DNA of 64,000 nucleotides, from the NCBI GenBank assembly GCA_902727895.1, contig CACVAP010000083.1:1-64000 (forward strand), written 5' to 3'. The translations under genes were made by a program, and so were the position numbers. Positions within the stretch are counted from its first letter, which is position 1, and every line of letters begins with the position of its first letter. The DNA is from an uncultured Sulfurovum sp. Its GTDB lineage: Bacteria > Campylobacterota > Campylobacteria > Campylobacterales > Sulfurovaceae. Positions 29,093-37,771 of this stretch are shown piece after piece. The notes below the pieces were generated by a model. It was not told the DNA's origin. It saw only the letters and a list, made by a program, of their open reading frames with translations, and searched no databases.

Positions 29093-29199
29093 ATAGCACT
29101 TCCCCCATTGTTGTTTATAAAATATATTATCAAATCACTAAAATCTCTAGAAAAAGATATAAAAAATAATAATGAAAATCATAATGTTTCATTATTACA

Positions 29200-29679
29200 C
29201 TATTTAACTCTTGCCTTAAATGCCATACGTACTTTTCCATAGGGGGCTAACTTTGAAAAGATAAATTTAATATGTGTATACTCAGAAGCCATGGGTACTC
29301 TTTTTTTTGTTCCATACACTACAAATAACGCTTCACTCTTCTTAAACGTCGTTCCACCGTCAATAGAATAAAGCATTTCACAAACACCCTCACAACTTGA
29401 AGTTCCTCGAATATATGTTGAGCCATAAGGTATAGGGTTGTCTATAACAATTTGTTTTTTGCTTACATTTGATTGATTAGTAACTTGATTTACATAAATG
29501 AGTGTAGAACCATTTTTTACTTTTGTTACAGGCAGCATTTTACGAACATTCCCACGAATATTATCCCAAACTACTTTCTCTTCAAATACAGCCTTAGTTA
29601 ACAAAATACTTTGAGCTGGTTGTTGTGCTGAAGATAAGACAAAGAAGAGACTTAAACCCCATAAAACTTTTTTTAGCAT
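29200..29679 (-). CDS. Exported DUF11-like repeat domain protein
   Basis: From ATG 29679 the protein is 159 residues with a signal peptide (MLKKVLWGLSLFFVLSSA). The mature part holds one beta-sandwich-like module: LIYVNQVTNQSN, NPIPYGSTYIRGTSSC, YSIDGGTTF and a C-terminal hydrophobic strand. This fits the DUF11 pattern common in surface proteins. An upstream in-frame start at 29799 would add 40 residues without a signal and overlap the previous gene, so it is rejected. It follows the DUF302 giant gene and may be cotranscribed. Confidence 0.7.
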   Translation of the reverse strand: MLKKVLWGLSLFFVLSSAQQPAQSILLTKAVFEEKVVWDNIRGNVRKMLPVTKVKNGSTLIYVNQVTNQSNVSKKQIVIDNPIPYGSTYIRGTSSCEGVCEMLYSIDGGTTFKKSEALFVVYGTKKRVPMASEYTHIKFIFSKLAPYGKVRMAFKARVK

Positions 29680-29746
29680 AATAATCCCTTTATATAATAA
29701 ATAAATTTTAGCATAAGTTACTTTATAGGGTCTAACTTTCTTTCTT

Positions 29747-32700
29747 CTATCTAAAAACCTTTGTACAATCATTTGCAATAGCATCTGGTACAGTAGCAAT
29801 GGTCATAAACTCTTCCATTCTTAATCTTGGGTACATTAATGACAAGTAATACTTAGGGTCTAAAATTTTTGCTTCACCATTCTCAATTAACAGAGGATAC
29901 GGTAACATCCCTGCATTATCAGAACCAATCTTTGTTGGGAATTTTTGAGTACGTTTATTTAACTTCACACCTACAAGTGTAGCGCCATTTGCTAAATCAA
30001 GTGAGAAAACAACTCGTTTGTTATCTACTAACTTATCTTTTAAATTCTTTCCTCGTGCCACCACTAAATGGTCACCAAAGTAAGGTAATTTATCCATAAA
30101 TTGATATTTAGGTAAAAGCTGAAATTTTAACTTATCTATTGAATTCTTCACACCCTTAAATTCGTCTACTAAAGATTTTAAAATCTTATTTGCACCCTCT
30201 TTGTCAAAATGATCTTGTAAAAATGCTTTCGCTAAATAAAGGGGATTAGTAATACTAACTTTTTTATCTTTTTCATTAATCAAAAGTCTTAACGTTGCTA
30301 AGTGACCTTTGTTTTCTTTTAAAGACATTTTTTGTAATTCATCGCTAGTGAACACAATAGAAGTAAGTTTTTTCTTCTTGTCTAAAGGAAATACCGTAAG
30401 AATTTTAAATCCAGCATTTTTAAGTTTAGACTTAGCCTCTTCTACAGACATTAACTCTGTTCTTAAATAAGTAGATATACGCCCTTTATCTACTTCACCA
30501 ACCATAATATCAGAGTGAGAAAGAGAAGCACCTTCTCCTCCTTTATTATAACGCTCAGCAGAAGTTAAATAATTTGGAGGAACACGTTTAGAATATTTAA
30601 TAGAACGGTCAATACTTGTCTCAATACTCTTTAATTCTTGACCATGAACATTTAATTTAATGGCTTTAGGTACTGTAGGTACAGATACATTCACTTTAGG
30701 AACAGCAGGGATAGCAATACTTACTAAGCTTTCCTCCTTTTTTATTTTCTCTTCTTTTACAACAGCTTTAACCTGCGTAGTTTCTACTTTAGTTACAGCT
30801 TCTTGAGCTACAACTTCTTTAGTGACAGGAGTACTTTCTTCACCTTCAATCTTAAACCCTAACTCTTTAAATATACGTATAACTGATGCTGAAATTTCTT
30901 TCATATAAGCAATTTGATCAACATCAGTAATCCCCGTAGTGGCTAGCCAATTATCTACAGAAGCATAACCAACATGTAATTCACCAGAATCTTTTGGAAT
31001 GTAAAAATAAACCGAACAAGGAGCAAAGGCAGCTGCATGTGGTGCACCATGATTAAAGACAGCATTTGAGAATTCAAAATGACAAAGAGAAGAAACCCAA
31101 TAAGCGTCATACTCTTCAAAATCTAACTCTAAATCATCATACTCAAATTTAACATCTAAAAAACCTGCAATAATAAACTTGTTTTTTACAAACAGACCAT
31201 TGTGTTCAACAATAAATTCTTCAACATACTCTTCAATATCATCAACTTCACCAATATTTTTAACCATTTTCAAAAGTGGTTTTTTTGGTAATTCTGATGA
31301 AAAAGTCAAACGTTTTTTCTCAGTTGGTTTCATCTCAGTTTTCAGATGAGTATCAACTTTTGACATCATTGCTTTAAATTCATCTTGCGTTGCTTTGTCA
31401 CTCTCACCTATAATTCTTAACATTGTCTCAACATTTAAATGACCATACCAAGTTGTATCACCACCCTCTTCTTTTGCTAACTTTTTATAAGCCAACAAGT
31501 TAAAAGGGGCATACGCACCAAAATCTGGATTTTTAATTAACAAAGAACGTAATGATTTAATATCAAAAATAGTATAAAAATTCAAAAGATCAACATTTTT
31601 CTCTTTGAATTTGTTGTAATAATGATTTTCAAGATGTTCATTTTTAGCTGATGCTGCAAAACCGATATCACCTAACTTATCAACCATAGATTTTAATTCA
31701 GCTTCAGGTTGACCTTTTGTTCCGTAAAAATCAATAAGAACGGATTCAGTAGAAGCTACTTTTTCTACTGGAACCAGTGCTTTTTTTGCTTCTCCCTTAT
31801 GCTCAAAACCTAACTCCTCAAGTATACGAATAACCGAAGCCGAAATCTCATTCATATAAGCTATTTTATCTTTGTTAGTAATACCTGTTGAAGAAAGCCA
31901 GTTATCCACTTTTGCATAACCAACATGTAATTCACCCGAATCTTTTGGAACATAAAAATAAACTGAACAAGGAGCAAAAAGACCAGCATGTGGAGAACCA
32001 TGATTAAACACAGCATTAGAAAATTCAAAATGACAAAGTGAAGAAACCCAAAAAGCATCATAGGCTTCAAAATCTAATTCTAAATCATCATACTCAAATT
32101 TAACATCTAAAAAACCAGCAATAATAAATTTATTTTTGACAAACAAACCATTATGTTCAACAATAAATTCTTCAACATACTCTTCAATATCATCAACTTC
32201 ACCAAACTTTTTAACCATTTTTAAAAGTGGCTCTTTTGGTAGTGCTTTATCAAAAGTAAATTTTTTACGCTCAGTCGGTTTCATTTCAGTCGTAACTAAA
32301 TTATCAAGTTTTGCCATCATCACTTTAAATTTCTCTTTTAAAGCCTCATCTTTTTCACCAATGATATCAAGCATTGTTTCTGTTGCAAGATGCCCATACC
32401 AAGTTGTGTCACCACCCTCTTCTTTGTCAAACTTTTTATAAGCCAACAAGTTAAACGGTGCATACGCAGCAAAATCAGGATTTTGGATTAAAAGTTCTCT
32501 TAAAGATTCTAAGTCAGTAACCGTATAAAAACTTAAAAGATCAAGATTTTTCTCTTTAAATGTATTATAGTAATGATTCTCCAGATGTTCATTTTTAGCA
32601 GTAGCCTGAAATCCTATGCTATCTAATTTTCCGACCATAGCTTTTAAGTCAGCTTCAGCTAAACCTTTTGTCCCTTGTAGCTCTGCTAAAACAGAAGCAA

Positions 32701-32761
32701 AAGAAAAGCTAGTAAACAAGAGAAATTGTAAGAATAATTTAAGAAAAATATTTGATGACAT
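29747..32761 (-). CDS. Large exported protein with tandem DUF302-like modules
   Basis: From the ATG at 32761, which has AAAGGCG 8 nt upstream, the product is 1004 residues with a signal peptide. Two long repeats of about 320 residues each are nearly identical in pattern: TKGxxEAxLKxMVxKLxxIGF, NPDFxAYAPFNLLAYKK, SSLCHFEFSNAVFNHG and FAPCSVYFYxPKDSGELHVGY. Each has two DUF302-like units. A Val/Pro/Lys-rich linker follows, then a third, diverged module (about 730-1000). Cys and His in the CHF...H...C pattern are conserved in both repeats. DUF302 proteins are often linked to periplasmic redox or sulfur metabolism, but the activity is unproven. Confidence 0.8.
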   Translation of the reverse strand: MSSNIFLKLFLQFLLFTSFSFASVLAELQGTKGLAEADLKAMVGKLDSIGFQATAKNEHLENHYYNTFKEKNLDLLSFYTVTDLESLRELLIQNPDFAAYAPFNLLAYKKFDKEEGGDTTWYGHLATETMLDIIGEKDEALKEKFKVMMAKLDNLVTTEMKPTERKKFTFDKALPKEPLLKMVKKFGEVDDIEEYVEEFIVEHNGLFVKNKFIIAGFLDVKFEYDDLELDFEAYDAFWVSSLCHFEFSNAVFNHGSPHAGLFAPCSVYFYVPKDSGELHVGYAKVDNWLSSTGITNKDKIAYMNEISASVIRILEELGFEHKGEAKKALVPVEKVASTESVLIDFYGTKGQPEAELKSMVDKLGDIGFAASAKNEHLENHYYNKFKEKNVDLLNFYTIFDIKSLRSLLIKNPDFGAYAPFNLLAYKKLAKEEGGDTTWYGHLNVETMLRIIGESDKATQDEFKAMMSKVDTHLKTEMKPTEKKRLTFSSELPKKPLLKMVKNIGEVDDIEEYVEEFIVEHNGLFVKNKFIIAGFLDVKFEYDDLELDFEEYDAYWVSSLCHFEFSNAVFNHGAPHAAAFAPCSVYFYIPKDSGELHVGYASVDNWLATTGITDVDQIAYMKEISASVIRIFKELGFKIEGEESTPVTKEVVAQEAVTKVETTQVKAVVKEEKIKKEESLVSIAIPAVPKVNVSVPTVPKAIKLNVHGQELKSIETSIDRSIKYSKRVPPNYLTSAERYNKGGEGASLSHSDIMVGEVDKGRISTYLRTELMSVEEAKSKLKNAGFKILTVFPLDKKKKLTSIVFTSDELQKMSLKENKGHLATLRLLINEKDKKVSITNPLYLAKAFLQDHFDKEGANKILKSLVDEFKGVKNSIDKLKFQLLPKYQFMDKLPYFGDHLVVARGKNLKDKLVDNKRVVFSLDLANGATLVGVKLNKRTQKFPTKIGSDNAGMLPYPLLIENGEAKILDPKYYLSLMYPRLRMEEFMTIATVPDAIANDCTKVFR

Positions 32762-32850
32762 AAGACGCCTTTTTATCATTTAGTTATAAGAATGATAACA
32801 CTATTTGATGATTAGGCTATATTTGTATGAGTTTTACAGAAGAGATAGTG

Positions 32851-32881
32851 AAAAAGAGCTACCAAAAGTGACTTGGTAGCT
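32851..32881 (-). terminator. Intrinsic terminator of the first LEA-like gene
   Basis: On the minus strand a perfect 9-bp stem (AGCTACCAA at 32857-32865 / TTGGTAGCT at 32873-32881) is followed by CTTTTT. Confidence 0.8.
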
Positions 32882-32902
32882 TTGTTAAAAAGTTGTTAAA
32901 AA

Positions 32903-33736
32903 TTATTTAGCGTCTTTAGCTGTGTCTGAAGCTGAGTCAACAGCTTTGTCAGATACATCAGATGCATTGTCAGAAATAGTTTTTATAGCAGTTCCAGTTT
33001 CTGTAGTTGCATCTTTAGCAGTAGCTGAAGCTTCTGTTGTTGCAGTTTTAGCAACATCGTTAGCTGATGTAGTTGCAGTTTTTACAGAATCGTTAGCTGA
33101 TGTAGTTGCATCTTTAGCAGTAGCTGAAGCTTCTGTTGTTGCAGTTTTTACAGAATCAGTTGCAGAATCAGTTGCAGATTTTACAGATGCTGTAGCATCA
33201 GTAGAAGCTGTTTTAGCAGTTGCAGTTGCATCATTAGAAATAGTTGTTACATTTTTAGAAGCTTCTGTAGAAACAGTAGTTACGTTTTTAGTAGCATCAG
33301 AAGAAAGCGTTTTAGTTGCATCATTAGCATCTTTAGAAACAGCTACTGAAGCGTCTTTCATATCTTTAGAAGCAATAGTTGCACCATCTTTAATATCTTT
33401 AGTAGTATTAGTAACAGTATCTTTTGAATCTTCAGCTAATTCAACTACAGAATCTCTAGTATCTTTAGAAGTTGAAACTTCTGCAGTTTTTAAATCATCA
33501 GAAACTTTTACTGAAGAATCTTTAACATCAGAACTTACATTAGTAATTGTTCTCTCAGCAGATTTTGAAGTTTCTACAGCACCGTCTTTTAATGATCCAA
33601 TAGAATCTTTAGCATCTTTACTCATAGAAGTAGCAGCTTCTTTCATGTCTTTAAACATGTCTCCAACTGAGAATTCTGCTGAAGCTGTTGTAATCATTGT
33701 TGCTGTAATTGCTGAAATTAGTGTAATTTTTGTCAT
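32903..33736 (-). CDS. Exported LEA-like 11-mer repeat protein, copy 1
   Basis: The 277-residue protein has a signal peptide (cleavage after TASA, residue 20) and a mature part made almost only of Ala, Thr, Ser, Asp, Lys and Val, without Cys, Trp or Tyr. From about 165 to 252 it runs in 11-residue units, for example TATTEASATAK and DATTSANDSVK. This period is typical of group 3 LEA proteins and other amphipathic 11/3 helices that shield proteins or membranes under drying, freezing or salt stress. That role is inferred. Residues 21-60 (FKDMKEAATSMSKD) are shared with the paralogues. The open frame on the opposite strand is a by-product of the repeats. Confidence 0.82.
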   Translation of the reverse strand: MTKITLISAITATMITTASAEFSVGDMFKDMKEAATSMSKDAKDSIGSLKDGAVETSKSAERTITNVSSDVKDSSVKVSDDLKTAEVSTSKDTRDSVVELAEDSKDTVTNTTKDIKDGATIASKDMKDASVAVSKDANDATKTLSSDATKNVTTVSTEASKNVTTISNDATATAKTASTDATASVKSATDSATDSVKTATTEASATAKDATTSANDSVKTATTSANDVAKTATTEASATAKDATTETGTAIKTISDNASDVSDKAVDSASDTAKDAK

Positions 33737-33800
33737 TTTTTTGTCCTTGTTTTTTATGTTTTTATTGGCTCGGGAATTCTAGCCATCTTAGCTTTATTTA

Positions 33801-33829
33801 AAACTTAAAATAATATAAATTTTAAGTTT
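33801..33829. repeat. 10-bp perfect inverted repeat upstream of LEA-like copy 1
   Basis: AAACTTAAAA (33801-33810) and TTTTAAGTTT (33820-33829), 9-nt loop, lie in the 133-nt gap before copy 1. A degenerate version of the same sequence lies upstream of copy 2. It may be an operator or a weak terminator for copy 2. Confidence 0.4.
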
Positions 33830-33869
33830 CAAAGTCTACCTGTCCTAAATACTCTCAATTAAAAAGTAA

Positions 33870-34703
33870 TTATTTAACGTCTTTTGCTGTGTTACTTACA
33901 TTTTCTGTAGCTGTTGTTGATGCATCAGATGCATTGTCAGAAATAGTTTTTACAACTTCACTGCTTTCTGTTGTTGCAGTTTTAGCAGCATCATTAGCAG
34001 AAGTAGTTGCAGTTTTCATACTGTCATTAGCAGAAGTAGTTGCAGTTTTAGTAGCATCGTTAGCAGCAGTAGTTGCTTCTTTAGCAGTAGCAGAAGCTTC
34101 TGTAGTTGCAGTTTTTACAGAATCAGTTGCAGAATCAGTTGCAGATTTTAGAGAATCTCTTACATCTGTAGATACTGTGCTAGCTGAAGCATTTAAATCA
34201 GAAGAAACTGTTTTTACTGCTGATGATGCATCATTAGTAATAGTAGTAACATTCTTAGTTGTGTCAGAAGAAACTGTTTTAGCTGTTGCAACTGCATCTG
34301 TAGAAAGTGATGTACCAGTTTCTTTCATATCTTTAGTAGCAATAGTTGCAGAATCTTTAAGATCAGTTGTTGTAGACTTCATAGAGTCTTTTGTATCATC
34401 AGCTAAATCAGTTGCTGTACCAGTTAAATCTTTAGTAGTATTCACTTCTGCTGTTTTAAGATCATCAGAAACTTTTACAGATACATCTTTAACATCAGCA
34501 CTTACGTTAGTGATTGTTCTTTCAGCAGATTTTGACGTCTCTACTGCACCATCTTTAACAGACCCGATAGAATCTTTCATATCTTTACTCATAGAAGTTG
34601 AAGCTTCTTTCATATCTTTAAACATATCTCCAAAAGAGAAATCAGCAGAAGCTGTAGTAATCATCGCAGCTGTGATTGCTGAAATTAATGTAATTTTTGT
34701 CAT
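33870..34703 (-). CDS. Exported LEA-like 11-mer repeat protein, copy 2 (diverged)
   Basis: Also 277 residues with the same signal peptide and the same N-terminal segment (DMFKDMKE...SMSKD), but the middle differs from copies 1 and 3 (TGTATDLADDTKDSMKST). The C-terminal 11-mers are ordered differently and continue to VSNTAKDVK. Composition again lacks Cys, Trp and Tyr. It keeps the same length as its neighbours despite divergence, which suggests that length matters. The upstream region resembles that of copy 1, so the two genes may share control. Confidence 0.82.
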   Translation of the reverse strand: MTKITLISAITAAMITTASADFSFGDMFKDMKEASTSMSKDMKDSIGSVKDGAVETSKSAERTITNVSADVKDVSVKVSDDLKTAEVNTTKDLTGTATDLADDTKDSMKSTTTDLKDSATIATKDMKETGTSLSTDAVATAKTVSSDTTKNVTTITNDASSAVKTVSSDLNASASTVSTDVRDSLKSATDSATDSVKTATTEASATAKEATTAANDATKTATTSANDSMKTATTSANDAAKTATTESSEVVKTISDNASDASTTATENVSNTAKDVK

Positions 34704-34872
34704 CTTAAATCCTCGTGTCTATTAATTTTTTGAATTATAACCTCACCTTTATTTAGAATAACTTAAAATTATAAATTTTATTATTAAAAGTAATAACTGA
34801 TAATAATTATCTTAATTAAGAATAGAATATAATAATTTATTAAAATGTATTTAAGGGAAATAAAAGGAGAGT

Positions 34873-34897
34873 AAAGCCACCAAGAAGTGGTAGCTTT
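34873..34897 (-). terminator. Likely terminator of LEA-like copy 3
   Basis: On the minus strand a 9-bp stem with one mismatch (AAAGCCACC 34873-34881 / GGTAGCTTT 34889-34897). It is related in sequence to the terminator of copy 1 and followed by a T-rich stretch. Confidence 0.45.
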
Positions 34898-34920
34898 AAT
34901 TTAAGAAGAGTACTTAAAAA

Positions 34921-35754
34921 TTATTTAGCGTCTTTAGCTGTGTCTGAAGCTGAGTCAACAGCTTTGTCAGATACATCAGATGCATTGTCAGAAATAGTTT
35001 TTATAGCAGTTCCAGTTTCTGTAGTTGCATCTTTAGCAGTAGCTGAAGCTTCTGTTGTTGCAGTTTTAGCAACATCGTTAGCTGATGTAGTTGCAGTTTT
35101 TACAGAATCGTTAGCTGATGTAGTTGCATCTTTAGCAGTAGCTGAAGCTTCTGTTGTTGCAGTTTTTACAGAATCAGTTGCAGAATCAGTTGCAGATTTT
35201 ACAGATGCTGTAGCATCAGTAGAAGCTGTTTTAGCAGTTGCAGTTGCATCATTAGAAATAGTTGTTACATTTTTAGAAGCTTCTGTAGAAACAGTAGTTA
35301 CGTTTTTAGTAGCATCAGAAGAAAGCGTTTTAGTTGCATCATTAGCATCTTTAGAAACAGCTACTGAAGCGTCTTTCATATCTTTAGAAGCAATAGTTGC
35401 ACCATCTTTAATATCTTTAGTAGTATTAGTAACAGTATCTTTTGAATCTTCAGCTAATTCAACTACAGAGTCTCTAGTATCTTTAGAAGTTGAAACTTCT
35501 GCAGTTTTTAAATCATCAGAAACTTTTACTGAAGAATCTTTAACATCAGAACTTACATTAGTAACTGTTCTCTCAGCAGATTTTGAAGTTTCAACAACAC
35601 CATCTTTAACTGAACCAACTGAATCTTTAGCATCTTTACTCATAGAAGTCGCAGCTTCTTTCATGTCTTTAAACATGTCTCCAAAAGAGAACTCAGCAGA
35701 GGCTGTTGTTAATAATGCAGCAGTTAATGCACTTAAAATTATAATTTTTTTCAT
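34921..35754 (-). CDS. Exported LEA-like 11-mer repeat protein, copy 3
   Basis: The 277-residue protein is identical to copy 1 from about residue 65 to the end, while its first 64 residues differ at several places (MKKIIILSALTAALLTTASA, then DSVGSVKDGVVETS). At DNA level the 3' three quarters of the two genes match except for about one base, whereas the middle gene is diverged. That points to gene conversion or a recent copy event. Function as for copy 1. Confidence 0.82.
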   Translation of the reverse strand: MKKIIILSALTAALLTTASAEFSFGDMFKDMKEAATSMSKDAKDSVGSVKDGVVETSKSAERTVTNVSSDVKDSSVKVSDDLKTAEVSTSKDTRDSVVELAEDSKDTVTNTTKDIKDGATIASKDMKDASVAVSKDANDATKTLSSDATKNVTTVSTEASKNVTTISNDATATAKTASTDATASVKSATDSATDSVKTATTEASATAKDATTSANDSVKTATTSANDVAKTATTEASATAKDATTETGTAIKTISDNASDVSDKAVDSASDTAKDAK

Positions 35755-35925
35755 GGGTGTATCCTTGTATATAGTTATAATGAAATTATATTCTATATTA
35801 TGTAAATTGATACTTAATAATCATAAAATAAAATAATCAAACATTATAGTGTTTATAAAAGTAATTTAATAAACATACAAGTAATAAAAGTAAACATAAA
35901 AGTTATCTGCTTAACAATAATCTGT

Positions 35926-35931
35926 TATACT
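35926..35931 (+). promoter_or_regulatory. -10 element of the cytochrome gene
   Basis: TATACT, followed 31 nt later by the ATG at 35963, with AAGGA at about 35951. Confidence 0.45.
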
Positions 35932-35962
35932 TATTTTAAGTTCAATTAACAAGGATAAAACT

Positions 35963-36373
35963 ATGAAAAAACTATTATTAATACCTGCAATGCTCTTCAC
36001 AATTAGTTCAGCAAATACCTATACACAAGCCGATCGAATAGCAGATATGCAAAAATTAGCACAGTCAATGCAAGACATTCAATCAGGATTTTTTTATAAC
36101 AACCTAGACATACTAAAAGATGGAGTGAAAACACTAAAAGAAACCATCATTAAGATAGGACCAACGCATTCAGAAATTACCGATTCAGATGTTTATGAAA
36201 AATGGTTGAGAAATAATGTGAAAATGACAAATAAAATTCAAAAGAAAATTATTCGTAAAGCAGATGATATTGAAGAGCGTTTTAGTACAGGTGACCCAAA
36301 ACAAGCACTTCAAGCTTATAATAGTATTTCAGGACAATGTTTAAAATGTCATGTAGAATTACGTAAATGGTAA
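35963..36373 (+). CDS. Periplasmic cytochrome c'-like monoheme protein
   Basis: The 136-residue protein has a signal peptide (MKKLLLIPAMLFTISSA). A mainly helical region follows, and a single heme-binding motif CLKCH (126-130) lies close to the C terminus. Heme attachment on the last helix of a small four-helix protein is the layout of cytochrome c' and cytochrome b562-like proteins, which bind gases or carry electrons. It is monocistronic and convergent with the methyltransferase gene, with a hairpin between them. Confidence 0.8.
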   Translation: MKKLLLIPAMLFTISSANTYTQADRIADMQKLAQSMQDIQSGFFYNNLDILKDGVKTLKETIIKIGPTHSEITDSDVYEKWLRNNVKMTNKIQKKIIRKADDIEERFSTGDPKQALQAYNSISGQCLKCHVELRKW

Positions 36374-36388
36374 GATATTAGAAGGAAT

Positions 36389-36439
36389 GAAAGTAAGCGA
36401 GTGGAAAAATAGTATGATATGCTATTTTTACTCACTTTC
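36389..36439. terminator. Bidirectional hairpin between convergent genes
   Basis: Inner stem AAAAATAG (36405-36412) / CTATTTTT (36422-36429) and outer stem GAAAGT (36389-36394) / ACTTTC (36434-36439). Confidence 0.5.
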
Positions 36440-36460
36440 AATAGATTTTAAAGACAAAAC

Positions 36461-37156
36461 CTACTTTTTAAAAACCAAATAAAACTTCTCAGCTTCATCA
36501 GAATAAATAGAAATAGCTTTCTTAGAAAGCAACTTCATTTTAGTTAATTTTTCAAGCTCACTTACTTCATAATAATACTGAGTAATGGATTCTTGACTCT
36601 TCACATAAGTTTCATCAATTTTTTCAAAAAGTGTAAACTCTGCATAGTACTCAGCCACACTTTCATCATAATCAGAATCAATGGTCAAAAAACGATCATC
36701 AACATCTCTTATGAAAGAACCAGCTGCAACAACGGTAAACGCAAAAAAAGTATTAATATCAAGAAGAAAATGACCATCCTCTTCAAGATGTTCTTCTACA
36801 CAGCCAAAAAAATGTTTTAAACTTTTTTTATCTAAGTAATTTACCATGTCAAATATGGCTGTAATGACATCGAACTTACCTTCAAGGTTACAAAGGTCAA
36901 TGCATTGTGCCTTTAAACCTTTAGCTTTTGTCATCTCAACCATAATAGGACTAAGGTCTATTCCCAATGTTTGAACATCTGGATTCACTTGAGATAACTC
37001 CTCAAGAAAAGTACCAGAACCACAACCAACATCAAGCAATGTTTTAAATTCTAACGTTTCAAGTGTCTCATGGTAATATTCATTTAAAACAGGAATAACT
37101 TCCCTAACTCCTAATAAGTCTTCGACCTTTGCATAAAGGTCTAAAGCATTAGACAC
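36461..37156 (-). CDS. SAM-dependent class I methyltransferase
   Basis: The 231-residue protein has the SAM-binding motif LLDVGCGSGTFLEEL (about 39-53), then LGIDLSPIMVEMTKAKG and the later DVITAIFDMVNYL. The substrate is unknown. The start overlaps the hisG stop by 8 nt, so it is translated from the coaX-hisG mRNA. Nothing ties it to histidine synthesis. Confidence 0.88.
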   Translation of the reverse strand: MSNALDLYAKVEDLLGVREVIPVLNEYYHETLETLEFKTLLDVGCGSGTFLEELSQVNPDVQTLGIDLSPIMVEMTKAKGLKAQCIDLCNLEGKFDVITAIFDMVNYLDKKSLKHFFGCVEEHLEEDGHFLLDINTFFAFTVVAAGSFIRDVDDRFLTIDSDYDESVAEYYAEFTLFEKIDETYVKSQESITQYYYEVSELEKLTKMKLLSKKAISIYSDEAEKFYLVFKK

Positions 37157-37769
37157 GGCTTTTTACCACGGCATTAATTTTTTCATAAAGGTCTAAAACT
37201 TCATTCTTTTTCGCATAGTAAGCATTTTTATTCGCAATAAGGTGAACCGATGAGTCCATAATGTCTTCAGCAACTTTAAGCCCATTTTCTTTCATGGTAG
37301 CCCCTGTTTCAACAATGTCTACAATAGCATCTGCCAAACCAACAAGTGGCGCCAATTCTATAGAACCATAAAGTTTAATAATCTCAACACCAACAGCTTT
37401 TTTAGCAAAGTACTGTTCAGTTATGTTTACCATTTTGGTTGCAATCTTAATGTTTGGCTTTGACCAGTCAAGTTCATCTTCATTTTTAATACCAATAGAA
37501 ACTTTACATTTTCCCATTTGCATGTCTAGAAGCGTTACAATGTCTAACTCTTTTTCAGTAATAACATCCAATCCAACCACACCAATGTCTGCTGAACCAT
37601 GTTCAACGTATGTTGGTACATCTTGGTTTCTTACATTTAAAAAACGGAAGTTTCCTACTTCCATTATGAGTTCACGACCTTCAAACTTGAATTCTCCACC
37701 AAAAATTTCAGCGAAAATTTCCAAAGTCTCTTCTGCAATTCTTCCTTTTGGAAGTGCTACTGTTAACAT
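37149..37769 (-). CDS. hisG: ATP phosphoribosyltransferase, short form
   Basis: HisG joins ATP and PRPP in the first step of histidine synthesis. The 206-residue length marks the short form, which lacks the regulatory ACT-like domain and needs HisZ as a partner. Conserved blocks are LPKGRIAEETLEIF (4-17), ADIGVVGLDVITE and the PRPP loop VDIVETGATMKENGL. HisZ is not in this window. The gene lies 2 nt downstream of coaX. Confidence 0.95.
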   Translation of the reverse strand: MLTVALPKGRIAEETLEIFAEIFGGEFKFEGRELIMEVGNFRFLNVRNQDVPTYVEHGSADIGVVGLDVITEKELDIVTLLDMQMGKCKVSIGIKNEDELDWSKPNIKIATKMVNITEQYFAKKAVGVEIIKLYGSIELAPLVGLADAIVDIVETGATMKENGLKVAEDIMDSSVHLIANKNAYYAKKNEVLDLYEKINAVVKSRV

Positions 37770-37771
37770 GT

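Noticed and set aside
29680-29799. Upstream 40-codon extension of the DUF11-like gene
   Set aside because: It would overlap the DUF302 gene, lack a signal peptide at its start, and has no ribosome site.
32922-35836. Long open frames on the plus strand opposite the three LEA-like genes (286, 278 and 298 codons)
   Set aside because: They are mirror frames of the low-complexity repeats and lack ribosome sites. The minus-strand genes have signal peptides and terminators, so the plus frames are artefacts.
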